From Gammaproteobacteria bacterium (GTDB taxonomy: Bacteria; Pseudomonadota; Gammaproteobacteria; BMS3Bbin11): DNA of 7,141 nucleotides. Of this stretch, positions 1 through 6,135 are shown piece after piece. The first letter of the stretch is position 1, and each line of letters begins with the position of its first letter. A program made the position numbers and the translations under genes. The DNA is taken from NCBI GenBank assembly GCA_030597275.1, contig JAUVSB010000073.1, positions 1-7,141 of the forward strand, read 5' to 3'. The notes under the pieces were generated by a model. The model saw only the letters and a program-made list of their open reading frames with translations. It was not told the DNA's origin and did not search any database.

Positions 1-68
1 AGTAAATTATTTCTTATTCGCTCAGTTTATAGCCTGTGAATAAAGGAAACAACTTTGTAGCTCTTTAT

Positions 69-131
69 TAACCGCAAAAGGACGTAGAAGCACGCATAGC
101 CGCTGCACACCCCTGCGTCCTTTTGCGATTA
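69..131. repeat. Long inverted repeat / stem-loop downstream of clpB
   Basis: The left arm 69-87 pairs with the right arm 113-131. The core CGCAAAAGGACG (73-84) is perfectly complementary to 116-127. The full 19-bp stem has one C-A mismatch (72/128) and one G-T wobble (85/115), around a 25-base loop. It starts 21 bases past the clpB stop codon on the minus strand. Neither side is followed by a T-rich tract, so it is not a standard intrinsic terminator. It could still stabilise the 3' end of the clpB mRNA or be one copy of a dispersed palindromic repeat; this window cannot tell. The rest of 1-152 shows no gene. Confidence 0.75.
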
Positions 132-152
132 TATAGTTACACCAATACTCAG

Positions 153-2729
153 CTACTTTTTATTGAAGAAAAACGCACCGTCTGCTGCATCGACTTCAAT
201 CGAATCACCTGGCAGGAACTTGCCACCGAGAATTTCCTGAGCGAGCGGGTTTTCAATCTCGTTCTGGATCGCACGTTTCAGAGGTCTGGCGCCATACACC
301 GGATCAAACCCTTCAGCGACGATCAGGTCGAGTGCCGCTTCTGTAAATTTCAATTCAAGATCTCTATCCACCAGCCTGTTACTCAGATACTGAGTCTGGA
401 TAGCTGCGATACCGCGCAGTTGCTCACGATTTAGCGGATGGAATACAACGATCTCATCGATTCGGTTGATAAATTCTGGACGGAAGTGCGTACCGACGAT
501 GTTGAGTACGGCTTCCTTCATAGCATCGTAATTATCCTCGCCGGACATTTCCTGAATCACATCAGAGCCCATGTTGGAGGTCATGATGATGACGGTATTG
601 CGGAAATCTACGGTTCGCCCATGACCATCAGTCAGTCGACCATCATCCAGAACTTGCAACAGGATATTGAAGACGTCAGGGTGGGCCTTTTCAACTTCAT
701 CCAGCAGGATGACGGAATAGGGTTTTCTGCGTACCGCCTCAGTCAGATAACCTCCTTCCTCGTAACCGACGTAACCTGGAGGGGCACCAATCAGTCGGGC
801 AACCGAGTGTTTCTCCATAAATTCAGACATAGCGATTCGGATCATGGATTCTTCGGTATCAAACATGAAATTAGCTAAAGCCTTGGTCAGTTCGGTTTTA
901 CCGACACCGGTTGGCCCGAGGAACAGGAACGATCCTGTTGGCCTATTTGGGTCCGACAGGCCGGCACGTGAGCGCCGTATAGCATTGGAAACGGCAGTGA
1001 TCGCTTCTGACTGACCGATGACGCGTTTGCCGATGGCTTCTTCCATGCGCAGCAGCTTGTCACGCTCACCCTCGAGCATTTTCGACACTGGAATGCCTGT
1101 CCATTTCGAGACAATTTCAGCGATTTCCTCTTCGGTAACCTTGTTTCGCAGCAGGGTCATTTCCTTTGTTTCAGCAGATTCGGCTGTTTCCAGCTGTTTT
1201 TCCAGATCAGGAATGCGACCGTATTGAATCTCTGACATGCGACCGAGGTCGCCGGCACGACGTGCATTTTCCAGTTCATTTCGTGCGGTTTCCAGTTCTT
1301 CCTTGATATGGGTGGCACCCTGGACAGAAGATTTTTCTGCTTTCCAGATTTCATCCAGGTCAGAGTATTTTCGCTCAAGCCTGGTGATCTCTTCTTCTAA
1401 ATCGATCAGACGTTTTTTCGATGCCTCATCGGTTTCTTTTTTCACTGCCTCGCGCTCAATCTTAAGTTGGATAAGACGGCGATCCAGTTTGTCCATTTCC
1501 TCCGGTTTGGAGTCGATCTCCATGCGGATCATGGCACCGGCTTCATCAATCAGGTCAATCGCCTTGTCCGGCAGGTTGCGGTCCGAGATATAGCGATGAG
1601 ACAGTGTTGCGGCGGCAACCAGAGCCGGATCGGAGATATCAACACCGTGATGGACTTCGTAGCGTTCCTGCAGACCGCGTAAGATCGCGATAGTGTCTTC
1701 AACACTGGGTTCATTAACCATGACTTTCTGGAAGCGGCGCTCCAGTGCAGCATCCTTTTCCACATATTCTCGGTATTCATCGAGTGTAGTGGCACCCACA
1801 CAGTGCAACTCACCGCGTGCCAGCGCCGGTTTCAGCATATTACCGGCATCCATAGAACCTTCGGCCTTGCCGGCACCCACCATAGTGTGTAGTTCATCAA
1901 TGAATAAAATTACATTACCTTCCTGTTTAGCCAGGTCATTGAGTACCGCCTTCAAGCGTTCTTCGAATTCGCCACGGAATTTCGCCCCGGCAATCAGGGC
2001 ACCCAGATCAAGAGATAGCAGGCGCTTGCCACGCATGCCTTCTGGAACTTCGTTGTTTACGATGCGCTGTGCAAGGCCTTCCAGAATTGCGGTTTTACCG
2101 ACGCCGGGTTCACCGATCAGAACAGGATTGTTCTTTGTGCGGCGCTGCAATACCTGGATAGTACGGCGAATTTCATCGTCACGCCCGATGACCGGGTCCA
2201 GCTTGTTCTGTTCAGCACGCTCAGTCAGATCGATGGTGTATTTCTGTAAGGCCTGACGCTGTTCTTCAGCATTGGGGTCCTCGACGCTTTCACCACCACG
2301 CACATCATCAATAGTCTTTTCTATTGCACCGCGAATGACTCCCGCCTGACGCAGCAGATCTCCGAGGGCGTCCTTGTCATCAACAGCAGCGAGTACGAAT
2401 AGTTCACTGGCAATGTATTGGTCATTTCGTTTTTGCGCCAGCTTGTCAGTGACGTTGAGCAGACGGCTGAGATTATTGGAAAGATGCACCTCACCGGCTG
2501 TGCCTTCTACAGTGGCCAGACGGTCCAGTGCAGCATCAAGGTTGGTTCGTAATGAGGCGACATTGGCCCCGGACTGAGCCAGGATAGGGCGCACGCTGCC
2601 ACCTTCCTGATCCATCAATGCCGCCATTAAATGCACGGGTTCAATGTATTGATTGTCACGACCTACCGCGAGACTTTGCGCATCGGCTATCGCCATTTGG
2701 AACTTGCTTGTCAGTTTATCCATTCGCAT
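153..2729 (-). CDS. clpB: ATP-dependent chaperone/disaggregase ClpB (Hsp100)
   Basis: This encodes a complete 858-residue ClpB (857 in E. coli), a cytoplasmic hexameric AAA+ disaggregase that works with DnaK/DnaJ/GrpE to pull proteins out of aggregates. In order it shows the Clp N-domain (about 1-145); NBD1 with Walker A GEPGVGKT (206-213), Walker B D278/E279 and arginine fingers R331/R332; the coiled-coil middle domain (about 405-525); and NBD2 with Walker A GPTGVGKT (605-612), Walker B D677/E678, arginine finger R756 and sensor-2 GAR (813-815). Pore loop 1 has Phe251 where E. coli has Tyr; pore loop 2 keeps Tyr653. It has no ClpP-binding IGL-type loop, as expected of ClpB. Residue 633 is Ala (GCT) where Hsp100 proteins nearly always have Asp. 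The start at 2729 matches the family N-terminus (MRMDKLTSKF) and has a TGAGGA ribosome site 9 bases upstream. A sigma-32-like promoter precedes it. Confidence 0.98.
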   Translation of the reverse strand: MRMDKLTSKFQMAIADAQSLAVGRDNQYIEPVHLMAALMDQEGGSVRPILAQSGANVASLRTNLDAALDRLATVEGTAGEVHLSNNLSRLLNVTDKLAQKRNDQYIASELFVLAAVDDKDALGDLLRQAGVIRGAIEKTIDDVRGGESVEDPNAEEQRQALQKYTIDLTERAEQNKLDPVIGRDDEIRRTIQVLQRRTKNNPVLIGEPGVGKTAILEGLAQRIVNNEVPEGMRGKRLLSLDLGALIAGAKFRGEFEERLKAVLNDLAKQEGNVILFIDELHTMVGAGKAEGSMDAGNMLKPALARGELHCVGATTLDEYREYVEKDAALERRFQKVMVNEPSVEDTIAILRGLQERYEVHHGVDISDPALVAAATLSHRYISDRNLPDKAIDLIDEAGAMIRMEIDSKPEEMDKLDRRLIQLKIEREAVKKETDEASKKRLIDLEEEITRLERKYSDLDEIWKAEKSSVQGATHIKEELETARNELENARRAGDLGRMSEIQYGRIPDLEKQLETAESAETKEMTLLRNKVTEEEIAEIVSKWTGIPVSKMLEGERDKLLRMEEAIGKRVIGQSEAITAVSNAIRRSRAGLSDPNRPTGSFLFLGPTGVGKTELTKALANFMFDTEESMIRIAMSEFMEKHSVARLIGAPPGYVGYEEGGYLTEAVRRKPYSVILLDEVEKAHPDVFNILLQVLDDGRLTDGHGRTVDFRNTVIIMTSNMGSDVIQEMSGEDNYDAMKEAVLNIVGTHFRPEFINRIDEIVVFHPLNREQLRGIAAIQTQYLSNRLVDRDLELKFTEAALDLIVAEGFDPVYGARPLKRAIQNEIENPLAQEILGGKFLPGDSIEVDAADGAFFFNKK

Positions 2730-2738
2730 GCTATTAAA

Positions 2739-2744
2739 TCCTCA
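2739..2744 (-). promoter_or_regulatory. clpB ribosome binding site
   Basis: Read on the minus strand, TGAGGA lies 9 bases before the ATG at 2729. It supports the first of two close in-frame ATGs (codons 1 and 3) as the start. It is the clearest Shine-Dalgarno site in the window. Confidence 0.75.
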
Positions 2745-2763
2745 AATATTCAATTCTGCACAA

Positions 2764-2793
2764 TACATGGGGGTAATGAATAGAAGTTCCAAG
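2764..2793 (-). promoter_or_regulatory. Probable sigma-32 (heat-shock) promoter of clpB
   Basis: Read on the minus strand, the -10 element CCCCATGTA (2764-2772) fits the RpoH consensus CCCCATnT fully. A -35 element CTTGGA (2788-2793; consensus CTTGAA, one mismatch) lies 15 bases upstream, within the known spacing range. Transcription would begin near 2757, leaving a leader of about 28 bases. The -35 hexamer is part of the first TTCCAAG heptamer unit of the adjacent repeat. clpB belongs to the RpoH regulon in E. coli and other gammaproteobacteria, so both sequence and gene fit. Confidence 0.75.
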
Positions 2794-2821
2794 TTCCAAG
2801 TTCCAAGATCCAAGTCCCAAG
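2787..2821 (+). repeat. Tandem heptamer repeat, five TTCCAAG-like units
   Basis: Five contiguous 7-base units run TTCCAAG, TTCCAAG, TTCCAAG, ATCCAAG, TCCCAAG. The block lies in the gap upstream of clpB and overlaps the -35 element of the clpB promoter. A second block in opposite orientation lies at 2897-2920. Similar heptamer strings occur between genes in other proteobacteria and often yield spurious translations such as SKFQVP; that statement is from memory. Confidence 0.85.
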
Positions 2822-2920
2822 CCAGAGTCAAAATCAGTTAATTTTAGTGATAGCAAAGGTGAATACTTTTAGCATTTCAGTTCTAGATTTTCCATTCTTG
2901 GAACTTGAAACTTGGATCTT
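2805..2920. repeat. Inverted repeat bracketing the clpB-upstream gap
   Basis: The left arm 2805-2821 and right arm 2904-2920 are reverse complements at 15 of 17 positions, with an 82-base interior. The right block (2897-2917) consists of three heptamers in reverse orientation (TTCCAAG, TTTCAAG, ATCCAAG when read on the minus strand). It ends exactly against the stop codon of the transporter gene (2921-2923). The A+T-rich interior contains no recognisable gene. The structure could be a degenerate miniature element or a repeat that arose by slippage and inversion. Confidence 0.7.
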
Positions 2921-4231
2921 TTACTCCCCAACCACCGCCGCTTCCCGACCGCGTTTTTCATTGACAGTAAACAAAACCAGCAAGCCAGCAACAAAAAACA
3001 TCAGGGTAGAGAATATAGCCTGGCGGTGATCGCCTTCACTGTACCAGGCGATTAATCCGTAACTCATTGGGCCAATGATGGCGGCCAGCTTGATTGACAG
3101 GCCCCATAGGCCAAAAAACTCTGCTGAGCGGCCATCCGGGGTGAACAGGGCCACCAGTGCACGCCCGGCAGACTGGCTGGAGCCCATGGCCAGACCAATT
3201 AAATTGGCGGCAATCCAGAATTGGGCCTTTGTCTCACCTTGCCATGCTACGCTTATGGCGAGTATCCAGATCAATAATGTCAGTTCCAGTGTGCGCTTGG
3301 CTCCCAGTCGATCCTGAAACAAGCCAAAGACAAAGGCGCCTATCGCAGCCGTAATATTTACCACCATAATCATGATTATGTTTTCTGTGCTGGAGAAATT
3401 CATGACTTCCTGGGCATAAATAGCTGCGATGACAATGACGGTATAAACTCCGCTGCTGAAGATGCACAATGAAACAAGAAATCGAAACAGATCACGAAAC
3501 TGGTGACGGTTTTGAAGTGTTTGTTTAAGCCGTGAAAAGCCGATCTGTGTGTATGAAAATATTGAAGAAGGTGCGCCGCTGGTCGCCTGTGATCTTTCTT
3601 TTAAGAAAAGAAAAGTAGGTGTTGCCGCCAGGGCAAAAACCAGGGCTGTAATCCAGAGTGTAACCGGGACGTATTGCTCTGCAGTTTGTCCCAAAGGTTT
3701 AACGGTCTCGATATAGACCAGGCATAGTGCCAATACCAGTAGCCCACCAACATAACCCAGTGCCCAGCTGAAACCGGAAACTTTGCCTACTTTATCCGGT
3801 GGCGCAATCTCCGGTAGAAATGCAGCGATCAGGTTTTCACCGGTGCCAAACAAAAATGCTGAACCTGCCAGAAATAGCATGCTGATATACAGTTGATCAG
3901 GTCCAGTAAAGCCTAGCAGGGCAGTCATGACTATGCAGCCAATGGTGCTGAAGGCAAGCATCTTTTTCTTTGATGCAGAGAAGTCGGCAATCGCTCCAAG
4001 GACAGGTGCAGTAAAAAGAATCAATGCATTTGCGGCACCGATGCTTAAACTCCATAGTAAGGTGCCTGTTCCATTGTTAGTGCTATCAACGGACGCTGCA
4101 ATAACGCCAACAAAGTAGGCATTAAAAATCGCTGTTAAAACTACTGTGGTGTAGCCGGAATTAGCAAAGTCATACATTGCCCAGGAAATCAGTTCTTTTT
4201 TAGGGGCGAGTTGTGTGGTGGTTCTTGTCAT
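2921..4231 (-). CDS. Major facilitator transporter, UMF1/Atg22-like family
   Basis: This encodes a 436-residue polytopic inner-membrane protein with about 12 hydrophobic segments (roughly 26-46, 58-80, 91-110, 114-135, 153-175, 190-210, 247-270, 286-306, 315-331, 336-357, 372-395, 404-423). A central cytoplasmic loop spans about 211-246. The N-terminal motif SWAMYDFANSGYTTVV (16-31) is typical of the UMF1 group related to fungal Atg22 vacuolar effluxers. MFS loop motifs are seen at GAIADFSASKK (79-89) and GLFQDRLGAKR (303-313). Substrates of bacterial UMF1 members are largely unknown. The gene follows egtD by 33 bases on the same strand, so the two are probably co-transcribed. That makes ergothioneine, hercynine or a precursor possible substrates, by inference only. 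The start codon has only weak purine-rich sequence before it (AAGATAAAAGA), suggesting coupling to egtD or modest translation. Confidence 0.88.
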   Translation of the reverse strand: MTRTTTQLAPKKELISWAMYDFANSGYTTVVLTAIFNAYFVGVIAASVDSTNNGTGTLLWSLSIGAANALILFTAPVLGAIADFSASKKKMLAFSTIGCIVMTALLGFTGPDQLYISMLFLAGSAFLFGTGENLIAAFLPEIAPPDKVGKVSGFSWALGYVGGLLVLALCLVYIETVKPLGQTAEQYVPVTLWITALVFALAATPTFLFLKERSQATSGAPSSIFSYTQIGFSRLKQTLQNRHQFRDLFRFLVSLCIFSSGVYTVIVIAAIYAQEVMNFSSTENIIMIMVVNITAAIGAFVFGLFQDRLGAKRTLELTLLIWILAISVAWQGETKAQFWIAANLIGLAMGSSQSAGRALVALFTPDGRSAEFFGLWGLSIKLAAIIGPMSYGLIAWYSEGDHRQAIFSTLMFFVAGLLVLFTVNEKRGREAAVVGE

Positions 4232-4264
4232 ATAGTATTGGTTATTCTTTTATCTTGAAACCAA

Positions 4265-5284
4265 TCACCTCTCGTCTGCTCTAGAACAACTAGAAAGAAT
4301 AAGCATAAATTCATTGTTGTCACCCGCAAAAATATGCTGCGGAGAAAACCCTGCACTGGTCAATAATTGGTGTATTGAATCGGCTGTGTATTTCCGACTG
4401 TATTCCGTAATGATGTGTTCGCCATCTTCAAAGTCTATTTTTAGTTCAATTTCACGCAGAGTAACTGTTTGTTGGCAGCAGGATTTTAAACGCATTTCGA
4501 TGCGGGATTTGTCTGCATCGAAAAAGGCGTGGTGTTCGAAAGCGCTAATATCGAAATCACCATCAAGGGCCTGATTTAAAACATTCAGTACATTCAGGTT
4601 AAATGCCGCTGTATAACCATCACCGTCATTGTAGGCCGCATTCAAAATATCATGGTCTTTGACCATGTCGACACCTAGCAGGAACCAGTCTTTGTCATTG
4701 GCAGTATTTCTTACATCACGTAACAAGTGACTTGCCTCGTCATAGGAAAAGTTACCCAGTGAGCTGCCAAGAAAGGTATAAAGGCTGCGTTCATGACTAT
4801 TCTCGAACTGTTGCATATCTTGCAGGAAGTCACCATGCCAGGCATCTATGGATAACCAAGGGTACTTGTCTAACAAGCGTTTAGAAGACTCGACCAGTAT
4901 TTCTTCACAGACATCAAGTGGCAGGTAATGCAGCCAGTCATAATGCTGGTTGGCAGCCTGAATTAACAGTTCGGTTTTTTCCGAAGTGCCACTGCCATAT
5001 TCAACGATAGCGGTAGGGCTTACTGTTGCAACGATCTCATCAGCATGTTTCTTTAAAAGCGCTGATTCTGCGCGGGTCAGATAATATTCATCTGTCTGGC
5101 AAATCTGATCAAACAGTTTGGAGCCACGTTTGTCGTAGAAATATTTGGGTGGGAGTGCGCGAGGGCTGGATGTGAGTCCTGAATGAACATCTTCTGCCAG
5201 GGAATCCAAATGCTGGCCTGGCGCTAGCCGATTTAGCTGAAATCGGTCTGAGTCTTTTAATAGTGCTTCCAGCATAATTATCAT
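4265..5284 (-). CDS. egtD: L-histidine N-alpha-methyltransferase EgtD
   Basis: The 339-residue product is a SAM-dependent enzyme that trimethylates histidine to hercynine, the first step of ergothioneine synthesis. Family motifs appear in order: PPKYFYDKRGSKLFDQIC (45-62), DEYYLTRAE (65-73), the SAM-binding loop EYGSGTSEKT (95-104), Asp123, FLGSSLGN (171-178), LLGVDMVKD (202-210), AAFNLNVLNVLN (226-237), RIEMRLKS (261-268) and TEYSRKYT (293-300). Residues known to bind histidine or SAM in Mycobacterium smegmatis EgtD (Tyr56, Asn166, Tyr206, Met252, Glu282, Ser284) all appear at a constant offset of 12: Tyr68, Asn178, Tyr218, Met264, Glu294, Ser296. This strongly supports true EgtD activity. 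Two starts are possible: codon 1 at 5284 lies only 3 bases after AAGGA, and codon 4 (ATG at 5275) lies 12 bases after it. The gene is divergent from egtC across 71 bases. Confidence 0.96.
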   Translation of the reverse strand: MIIMLEALLKDSDRFQLNRLAPGQHLDSLAEDVHSGLTSSPRALPPKYFYDKRGSKLFDQICQTDEYYLTRAESALLKKHADEIVATVSPTAIVEYGSGTSEKTELLIQAANQHYDWLHYLPLDVCEEILVESSKRLLDKYPWLSIDAWHGDFLQDMQQFENSHERSLYTFLGSSLGNFSYDEASHLLRDVRNTANDKDWFLLGVDMVKDHDILNAAYNDGDGYTAAFNLNVLNVLNQALDGDFDISAFEHHAFFDADKSRIEMRLKSCCQQTVTLREIELKIDFEDGEHIITEYSRKYTADSIHQLLTSAGFSPQHIFAGDNNEFMLILSSCSRADER

Positions 5285-5306
5285 TTATCCTTTTTTGTTC
5301 ATTTTC

Positions 5307-5334
5307 ATTATACTGAGAGACAGATTACAGTCTA
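5307..5334 (-). promoter_or_regulatory. Probable sigma-70 promoter of egtD
   Basis: Read on the minus strand, a perfect -10 box TATAAT (5307-5312) lies 16 bases from a -35-like TAGACT (5329-5334; 4 of 6 to TTGACA). Transcription would start near 5300 and read egtD and then the transporter. The -10 overlaps a TATACT box on the opposite strand. Confidence 0.55.
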
Positions 5335-5336
5335 AT
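5309..5336 (+). promoter_or_regulatory. Possible -10 boxes for egtC-egtB
   Basis: Two plus-strand candidates exist: TATACT (5309-5314, 5 of 6 to TATAAT) and TCTAAT (5331-5336, 5 of 6). Neither has a convincing -35 box at normal spacing, so an activator or an alternative start may be involved. The second would leave a leader of only about 13 bases. Choice between them is uncertain. Confidence 0.3.
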
Positions 5337-5355
5337 AAAGTTTCAAAAATTAAAT

Positions 5356-6135
5356 ATGTGTCGATTAGCCGCTTATATAGGTCCAACACTGTCACTTGAG
5401 GAATTATTGCTCAAGCCGGAGCATAGCCTGGTGAAACAATCCTGGGCGCCAAGAGAAATGATAGAGGCGAAGCTCAATGCCGATGGCTACGGTTTCGGCT
5501 GGTTTGATCAGAATGATAGACCCTTACGCTATCGTCAGACTATGCCTATCTGGACTGATCCCAATCTCCCTGAGCTCGGTCGTGGACTGGAGTCTGATAC
5601 ATGGGTGGCCGTGGTACGCAGTGCGACGACAAATATCCCGATCAATCTTGCCAATACCATGCCCTATGCAGATGAGAAATATCAATTCATGCACAATGGT
5701 TATATTAATAAATTCTCCCGGACTTTACGATCCTGTTTGCGACGAGAATTTAAACCTGAGTTTGAAGATTTGATTGAAGGCAATACCGACTCTGAGCACC
5801 TGTTTATTCTGTTCAAGCAAATCATGTGGGAAACCGGTAGTGAAGATCCGGCAGAGGTTTTGATTGAAATGTTTGCACGTTTAAAAAACTGGTTAAAGGA
5901 CGAGCGTGCCCTGTTAAATGTGGTGGTAACCGTACCAGGGAAAATCTGGGCTATGCGTAGCGCCATCAATGGTAACTGCCCGTCACTATATTATTCGCTT
6001 AATCCTCCGCCCTTTCCTGAAGCCTGTGTGGTGGCCTCTGAGCCATTGACTAATGAGGACGACTGGACCGAAGTCCCACCACAGTCATTACTCATCTTTG
6101 AAGCCTGCAATGAACCGGAACATCTATTTCTGTGA
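5356..6135 (+). CDS. egtC: Gamma-glutamyl-hercynylcysteine sulfoxide amidohydrolase EgtC (class II glutamine amidotransferase)
   Basis: The 259-residue product is an N-terminal-nucleophile hydrolase that removes the gamma-glutamyl group from the EgtB product, leaving hercynylcysteine sulfoxide. The start is fixed by chemistry: MCRLAAYIG places the catalytic Cys at residue 2, exposed after Met removal. Other class II amidotransferase features are NADGYGFGWF (41-50), VVRSATT (86-92, substrate-binding Arg88), the oxyanion HNG (113-115), GNTDSEHLF (142-150, Asp145) and ASEPLTNEDDW (227-237). The length fits EgtC and the related Dug3/YafJ-type proteins; the egt neighbours decide the assignment. 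No clear Shine-Dalgarno site precedes the ATG. The TGA stop is directly followed by the ATG of egtB in the same reading frame, so the two are one transcription unit. Confidence 0.92.
   Translation: MCRLAAYIGPTLSLEELLLKPEHSLVKQSWAPREMIEAKLNADGYGFGWFDQNDRPLRYRQTMPIWTDPNLPELGRGLESDTWVAVVRSATTNIPINLANTMPYADEKYQFMHNGYINKFSRTLRSCLRREFKPEFEDLIEGNTDSEHLFILFKQIMWETGSEDPAEVLIEMFARLKNWLKDERALLNVVVTVPGKIWAMRSAINGNCPSLYYSLNPPPFPEACVVASEPLTNEDDWTEVPPQSLLIFEACNEPEHLFL

Noticed and set aside
39..69. AATAAAG / CTTTATT short inverted repeat as a clpB terminator
   Set aside because: Only 7 weak A-T-rich pairs, overlapping the stronger 69-131 stem, and no T-run follows.
123..2577. Several plus-strand open frames opposite clpB (for example 123-434, 438-878, 1693-2256)
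   Set aside because: They lie inside a strongly conserved clpB coding sequence, have no family resemblance or ribosome sites, and their composition mirrors the codons of clpB.
2653..2841. Plus-strand open frame reading SKFQVPRSKSQ
   Set aside because: Its peptide is the direct translation of the TTCCAAG heptamer array plus antisense clpB; it is not a plausible gene.
2787..2920. Possible CRISPR-like array
   Set aside because: Units are 7 bases and contiguous, with no spacers of regular length and no cas genes.
2904..2931. Plus-strand sigma-32-like pair CTTGAA-N16-CCCCAA reading antisense into the transporter
   Set aside because: The -10 match is incomplete and its CCCC is explained by the Gly codons at the transporter's C-terminus; the -35 is a heptamer unit. 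Probably chance.
4232..4264. A promoter or terminator between egtD and the transporter
   Set aside because: The 33-base gap shows no stem-loop with T-run and no recognisable promoter; co-transcription is the simpler reading.
5700..5969. Minus-strand open frame opposite egtC
   Set aside because: It lies fully within the conserved egtC frame and shows no recognisable domain or translation signal.
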